From: Actinomycetes bacterium | GTDB taxonomy: Bacteria; Actinomycetota; Acidimicrobiia; Spongiisociales; UBA5794 | Reading direction: 5' to 3' | NCBI GenBank assembly: GCA_024638645.1 | Contig: JAHEJX010000012.1 | Span: 1 to 56,355, forward strand | Length of the DNA: 56,355 nucleotides | Shown here: piece after piece, positions 52,318 to 56,355 of the stretch | Layout of the letters: each line of letters begins with the position of its first letter | Numbering within the stretch: the first letter of the stretch is position 1 | The notes under the pieces: model-generated | Database searches by the model: none | Seen by the model: the letters and a program-made list of their open reading frames with translations, nothing else | Told to the model about the DNA's origin: nothing | Translations under genes and position numbers: made by a program

Positions 52318-53011
52318 CCTCGCTCATCAAGATCCGCTTCTTCGTGACCAGCTCTTTTGCAGTCTCGGCAGCAATGGCGGCATCGCGACAGTACGCATCC
52401 GCCCCGACGGCGGAGGCAAACTCCTCGTTGAGTGGGGCGCCGCCGACGAGGACGATGTAGTCGTCGCGAATGCCCTTCTCCTTCAAAGCGTCGATCACGA
52501 CCTTCATGTACGGCATGGTCGTCGTGAGAAGTGCGGACATTCCAAGGATGTCGGGCTGATGCTCTTCGAGCGCGGCGAGGAACTCGTCGACGTCTGTGTT
52601 GATGCCGAGATTGATGACCTCGAAGCCGGCACCCTCCATCATCATCCCGACGAGGTTCTTGCCGATATCATGGATGTCGCCCTTGACGGTTCCGATTACC
52701 ACCTTGCCGATTGTCTCGGCTCCGGTCTCAGCGAGGATGGGCCGCAGGATCTCCATGCCGGCCTTCATTGCGTTGGCGGCGAGAAGGACTTCGGGGACAA
52801 AAAGGATGCCGTCACGGAAGTCGATGCCAACTATGCGCATGCCTTCGACGAGGGCATCGTTGAGCACATCGGATGCCGTCCAGCCTCGCTCGAGGAGGAT
52901 GTTCGTGCCGTCCGTGATCTCATCGGCCAGGCCGTCGTAGAGGTCGTCGTGCATCTGGGGGACGAGCTCTTCATCGGACAGAGTCGATAGATCCAGCTCT
53001 TCTTCGCTCAT
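52310..53011 (-). CDS. Corrinoid (B12-binding) methyl-carrier protein (MtbC/MttC-like)
   Basis: The 233-residue protein has the cap-type helical N-terminal domain (about 20-95) and a B12-binding Rossmann domain with the base-off ligand motif GDIHDIGKNL (His114). The cobalt of the bound corrinoid takes the methyl group from the MttB-family enzyme and hands it to the methyltransferase MtgA-like. It is the first gene of the minus-strand operon. The 5' gap carries a triple operator. Confidence 0.94.
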   Translation of the reverse strand: MSEEELDLSTLSDEELVPQMHDDLYDGLADEITDGTNILLERGWTASDVLNDALVEGMRIVGIDFRDGILFVPEVLLAANAMKAGMEILRPILAETGAETIGKVVIGTVKGDIHDIGKNLVGMMMEGAGFEVINLGINTDVDEFLAALEEHQPDILGMSALLTTTMPYMKVVIDALKEKGIRDDYIVLVGGAPLNEEFASAVGADAYCRDAAIAAETAKELVTKKRILMSEDA

Positions 53012-53082
53012 CTAGTCCACTTCTAGGTAGAGGGCGCCTCGCGAGGTCACCGTTGGAGGATTCATGAGTATCGGCAAGCCGC

Positions 53083-53137
53083 GTTCCACAATGCGGAACA
53101 GTGCTGCATAGTGGAACATTACTCCACAATCCAACAC
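53083..53137. promoter_or_regulatory. Three operator copies, IclR-type palindrome
   Basis: GTTCCACAATGCGGAAC (53083-53099) is a near-perfect palindrome with arms GTTCCrCA/TGyGGAAC. GTGCTGCATAGTGGAAC (53101-53117) agrees with its reverse complement in 14 of 17 positions, and ACTCCACAATCCAACAC (53121-53137) with the first copy in 11 of 17. The copies start 18 and 20 bp apart. No IclR-family regulator gene lies in the window. Confidence 0.65.
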
Positions 53138-53220
53138 CATGTCCACAGATCAAGCGTGGATTTCTCACTCTGCAATGCGGGGAGCTGAATCTGTATCTAG
53201 CCTCTATGGCACAACGCCTT

Positions 53221-53285
53221 CCGGGTGGACACCCGGTGGCCGAGAACGTAACCTCGTTCCACGATGCGAGCCTGTCCCGCTAGGC
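53221..53285 (+). other. Run of three hairpins in the flavoprotein leader
   Basis: CCGGGTG-GA-CACCCGG (53221-53236) is a perfect 7-bp stem with a 2-nt loop. CTCG (53253-53256) pairs with CGAG (53267-53270), and GCCT (53270-53273) with AGGC (53282-53285). They precede GTG 53335 by 50 nt. No known riboswitch class is evident. Confidence 0.35.
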
Positions 53286-53334
53286 GGCACGGTCTCCAGA
53301 TTTGCCCTCCTATCAGACCTCCGAAAGGACACCT

Positions 53335-55848
53335 GTGAGTGACATTCCTCCCAGCGCCAAAGTCGTCGTAATTGGCGCAGGCATCGTCGGCAACGCAGTG
53401 GTCAAGCACCTGGCTGCGCTCGGATGGACCGACATCCTCCAGATCGACAAGGGACCGCTCCCCAACCCGGGTGGCTCCACAGGTCACGCCTCGAACTTCA
53501 TCTTCCCTGTTGACCACAACAAGGAGATGGCAATGCTGACCCTCGACTCACAGCACCAGTACGAAGAGATGGGCGTCAGCACCAGCTCGGGCGGCATCGA
53601 GGTGGCCCGCACCGAGGAGCGAATGGAGGAATTCCGCCGTCGCATGACTTCGGCGAAGGCATGGGGCATCGAGTCGCGCATGTTGACTCCTGACGAAGTC
53701 AAGGAGATGGTGCCGTTCATCGACGAGAGCATCATCGTGGGCGGGTGGTACACGCCGAGCGTATCGGTGGTCGACTCGCTCCAGGCCGGCACGCTCATGC
53801 GTCAGTACGCCCTCGACAAGGGAGCGCTGACCGTGGCTCCGGTGACCGAAGTCCTCGACATCAAGGTTGAGGATGGCAGGGTCGCCGGCGTCGAAACCAA
53901 CAAAGGCTACGTCGAGGCCGAGCACGTGGTCGTGGCGTGCGGCGTGTGGTCGCCACGCATCGCCGAAATGGCCGGTGCGACCATCCCCTTGACGCCCGCC
54001 GTGCACCAGATGATCGACGTGGGTCCGCTCGATGAGCTCCAGGCCACCAACAACGAGATCGGCTTCCCGATCATCCGCGACATGGACACCTTTTGTTACG
54101 AACGCCAGACCGGCGGCTCGATGGAAGTCGGCTCTTACGCCCACCGTCCGATATTCCACCACCCCAACACGATCCCTTCGATAGAAGAGTCGCGCCTTTC
54201 CCCAACCGAGCTTCCACTCACCGAGGACGACTTCGACCCGCAGCTGGAACAGGCCATCGAGCTGATGCCCTTCCTCGGTGACGCCGAAATCAAGTACGGC
54301 ATCAATGGGCTGCTGTCGTTGACGCCTGACGCCATGCCCCTCGTAGGCGAGAGCGTTGAGGTGAAGAACTTGTGGTCGTGCGCCGCCATCTGGATCAAGG
54401 AGGGACCGGGCACCGGCAGGGCGCTTGCCGAGTGGATGACGCACGGCTATCCCGAGATCGACCCCCACGCCTCCGATGTGGCTCGCTTCTACGGGCCGCA
54501 GCGCACCGAGGAGCACATCCTCGCCAGGTGCGCCGAGCACTTCAACAAGACATACGGCATCGTTCACCCCCGTGAGCAGTGGGACAGCCGCCGCGACCTG
54601 CACAAGTCTTCACTGCATGACAAGACCGCGGCTCTCGGTGCTGTCTTCTTCGAGGCGGGTAAGTGGGAGCGGCCGCACTGGTACACCTCGAACGAGGCGT
54701 TGCTCGAGAAGTACGCCGGCCAGTTGCCAGCTGCTCGCGAGCACGAGTGGGATTACCGCTGGTGGTCACCGATCCAGAACGCCGAGCATCTCGCCTTGCG
54801 CGACAGCGTCGGCATGGTGGACCTCACTGCTTTTGCCATGTTCGATGTGAAAGGCCCCGGCGCCGCCGAATATATGAACTTCATGACGGTCAATCAGGTG
54901 GACCGCCCGGTCGGCTCAGGCATCTACACCCCGCTCCTCAACGAGCTGGGGGGCTTCCGCTCCGACCTCACAGTGCTGCGGATGGGTGACGAGCACTTCA
55001 GGGTGGTGACCGGCGGCTTCGACGGGCCGCGGGACAGCTACTGGTTCCAGAAGTGGCTGCCTGACGACGGCTCGGTCACGTTCGAGAACATCACTGATGA
55101 TGTGTGCACGATCGGGGTTTGGGGACCGAACGCCCGCAAGCTGGTGGAGAAGGTCGCCGACGGCGACGTCTCCAACGACGGCTTCCCATACGGCAAGGTG
55201 CGCGAGATGCACGTCGACGGCGTTGCCGTAACGATGCTGCGGATCTCATACGTCGGCGAGCTCGGCTGGGAGATCACTTGCGCAATGGCGGACGGTCCGG
55301 CGCTGTGGGACGCCCTGTGGGGAGCAGGTGAGGAGTTCGGCGTTGTGCCGATCGGCGCCGGTGTATACGGAACGAGCGGCCGCCTCGAGAAGGGTTATCG
55401 CCTGATGGGCGCCGAGCTCGAGTCCGAGTACAACCCGGTCGAAGCCGGGCTGGATCGCCCCCGGGTCAAGGAAGCCGACTTCATCGGCAAGGCGGCGTAC
55501 ATGAAGGCGCGTGGCGAAGATGTAGCGGCGCACATGTGCACGCTGACGGTGGAATCGCACCGGTCGACGTCCGGGGTGGCTCGACACATGATGGGGGGCA
55601 ACGAGCCGATCCTGACACTCGACGGCGAGCGCATTCTGGACTCGCATGGACGGGTGTCGCGCGTCACTTCTGCTGGCATGGGTCCGTCGGTGGGCAAGTA
55701 CTTGCTGTTCTCGTATCTGCCGCCCGAGTATGCGGTTGAGGGCACCGACCTCCAGGTGATGTACCAGAACGAGCTGTTCCCTGTGAAGGTGGCGCGGGTT
55801 GGCTCGCAGCCGCTGTTCGATCCCGATGACTCTCGGATGAAGGTGTGA
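53335..55848 (+). CDS. Dimethylglycine dehydrogenase-like FAD/folate enzyme
   Basis: The 837-residue protein combines an N-terminal DAO-type FAD domain (VVVIGAGIVGNAVVKHLAALG), a linker domain and a C-terminal GcvT folate domain (GPNARKLVEKVADGD, SYVGELGWEITCAMADG, EYNPVEAGLDRPRVKEADFIG). The motif GGSTGHASNF holds a His at the place where dimethylglycine oxidases bind FAD covalently. It would oxidise dimethylglycine to sarcosine, with the formaldehyde unit caught as methylene-THF. Start is GTG 53335 with AAAGGA; an ATG at 53302 lies upstream. etfB follows in 10 nt. Sarcosine dehydrogenase is an alternative. Confidence 0.9.
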   Translation: MSDIPPSAKVVVIGAGIVGNAVVKHLAALGWTDILQIDKGPLPNPGGSTGHASNFIFPVDHNKEMAMLTLDSQHQYEEMGVSTSSGGIEVARTEERMEEFRRRMTSAKAWGIESRMLTPDEVKEMVPFIDESIIVGGWYTPSVSVVDSLQAGTLMRQYALDKGALTVAPVTEVLDIKVEDGRVAGVETNKGYVEAEHVVVACGVWSPRIAEMAGATIPLTPAVHQMIDVGPLDELQATNNEIGFPIIRDMDTFCYERQTGGSMEVGSYAHRPIFHHPNTIPSIEESRLSPTELPLTEDDFDPQLEQAIELMPFLGDAEIKYGINGLLSLTPDAMPLVGESVEVKNLWSCAAIWIKEGPGTGRALAEWMTHGYPEIDPHASDVARFYGPQRTEEHILARCAEHFNKTYGIVHPREQWDSRRDLHKSSLHDKTAALGAVFFEAGKWERPHWYTSNEALLEKYAGQLPAAREHEWDYRWWSPIQNAEHLALRDSVGMVDLTAFAMFDVKGPGAAEYMNFMTVNQVDRPVGSGIYTPLLNELGGFRSDLTVLRMGDEHFRVVTGGFDGPRDSYWFQKWLPDDGSVTFENITDDVCTIGVWGPNARKLVEKVADGDVSNDGFPYGKVREMHVDGVAVTMLRISYVGELGWEITCAMADGPALWDALWGAGEEFGVVPIGAGVYGTSGRLEKGYRLMGAELESEYNPVEAGLDRPRVKEADFIGKAAYMKARGEDVAAHMCTLTVESHRSTSGVARHMMGGNEPILTLDGERILDSHGRVSRVTSAGMGPSVGKYLLFSYLPPEYAVEGTDLQVMYQNELFPVKVARVGSQPLFDPDDSRMKV

Positions 55849-55858
55849 GAAGCGCGGC

Positions 55859-56355
55859 ATGAGGATCCTCACCTGCGTCAAGCGGGTTCCGGCCCCGGGC
55901 GCCAAGATCGTCGTCAACGCTGACGGCCAGGACATCGACACAAACATGCTCGGCTTCACGGTATCGCCGCACGAGGAGTGCGCTGCGGAAGAGGCGATTC
56001 GCCAGATCGAGAAGCATGGTGGTTCTTCGACCGTCATGACTCTCGGGCCGGCGGCGGCCGAGGAGCAGTTGCGGACTGCGCTGTCAGTTGGCGTGAACGA
56101 GGCGGTGTTGCTGACAACGGACGGCTCCGACTGGGATCCAATGGCGACGGCGCGAGCGCTGACCGCGGCGATTCGGTCTCTGGAGGAGGCCGACGGGGCG
56201 TTTGATCTGATCTTCTTCGGTAACGAGTCGGCCGACAGCGGCGGATATCAGGTCGGGGTTCGTGTCGCCCGAGCTCTGGGGCGTCCGATGGTGACCGGTA
56301 TCAAGGGTGTGGACGTCGATTCGGGAGTGGTGACCGCGCGGCGAGATACGGCGAC
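55859..56355 (+). CDS. etfB: Electron transfer flavoprotein beta subunit (truncated by window edge)
   Basis: 165 complete codons are seen. The sequence has the EtfB N terminus MRILTCVKRVPAP, the FAD/AMP-binding segment GYQVGVRVARALGRPM and the SPHEECAAEEAIR region typical of the subunit. With an expected etfA it should accept electrons from the upstream flavoprotein and pass them to the respiratory chain. It starts 10 nt after the flavoprotein gene, without a clear ribosome-binding site. Confidence 0.93.
   Translation, partial: MRILTCVKRVPAPGAKIVVNADGQDIDTNMLGFTVSPHEECAAEEAIRQIEKHGGSSTVMTLGPAAAEEQLRTALSVGVNEAVLLTTDGSDWDPMATARALTAAIRSLEEADGAFDLIFFGNESADSGGYQVGVRVARALGRPMVTGIKGVDVDSGVVTARRDTA

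Larger units (their letters stand above)
53012..53334. other. Divergent control region of the demethylation locus
   Basis: The 323-bp gap holds no ORF with coding character. From left to right it has the untranslated region of the corrinoid-protein gene, three copies of an IclR-like operator (53083-53137), a possible minus-strand promoter (TTGGAT and TATGCA, 18-bp spacing, overlapping the operators), and three short hairpins (53221-53285) before the flavoprotein gene. Confidence 0.6.

Overview
The window is GC-rich (about 60-65 % by eye), densely packed and almost free of mobile DNA. Its gene content points to an aerobic actinobacterium outside the well-studied genera: a complete System I (Ccm) cytochrome c maturation operon, an MprAB-like two-component system, form II CO-dehydrogenase-type hydroxylase subunits, secreted RTX-repeat proteins and a corrinoid methyltransferase cluster. 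An Acidimicrobiia-like lineage is my best guess, from gene content only. I see no rRNA, tRNA, CRISPR array or insertion sequence. About ten genes start directly behind a TANNNT hexamer 6-7 nt upstream, the signature of leaderless transcription.

Region 1 (1-4434): a truncated ORF, a lipoprotein with a Rieske-like fold that has lost its cluster ligands, a glutaredoxin, a secreted protein, a methyltransferase-like protein, a GDPD/DUF1801 pair and a small amphipathic protein. Two tracts of short ATACC-type repeats lie here. Region 2 (4501-13461, minus strand) is ccmABCDEF-ccmHI-ccmG followed by aminopeptidase N; ccmD (11320-11442) is only 40 codons. Region 3 (13504-24999) holds two RTX proteins (one with a propeller-like domain, one with a cupredoxin), thioredoxin, an orphan PAS histidine kinase, a NUDIX hydrolase, a GT-C membrane protein, a GNAT enzyme and glycerate kinase. 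Region 4 (25062-30298) is an OmpR-type response regulator/kinase pair, a secreted protein, and a divergent gnd-zwf operon. The same 11-bp-period direct repeat occurs at both promoters, suggesting one regulon.

Region 5 (30295-39234): a TPR-like membrane protein, an M20 dipeptidase, a lipoprotein paralog of the RTX propeller, trmH, lon behind a HAIR-like (HspR-type) operator, and a second orphan kinase preceded by a strongly foldable leader. Region 6 (39270-45846): coxSLM-type molybdenum hydroxylase, AzlCD exporter, a UPF0316 protein, a 151-bp imperfect palindrome, a yeast-type cytosine deaminase, and a decayed phd/PIN toxin-antitoxin module.

Region 7 (45910-56355) is the most interesting. Seven minus-strand genes, mostly overlapping by 4-8 nt, encode a corrinoid protein, DUF1638, a PF13769 'virulence factor', a methyl-THF:corrinoid methyltransferase, a corrinoid-reactivating ASKHA protein, an MttB-family methyltransferase without an in-frame amber codon, and methylene-THF reductase. 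Divergently transcribed are a dimethylglycine dehydrogenase-like flavoprotein and etfB. Together they suggest corrinoid-dependent demethylation of a quaternary amine (glycine betaine is the best guess), with methyl groups passing to tetrahydrofolate and dimethylglycine being oxidised onward through ETF. Three copies of an IclR-like operator sit between the two arms.
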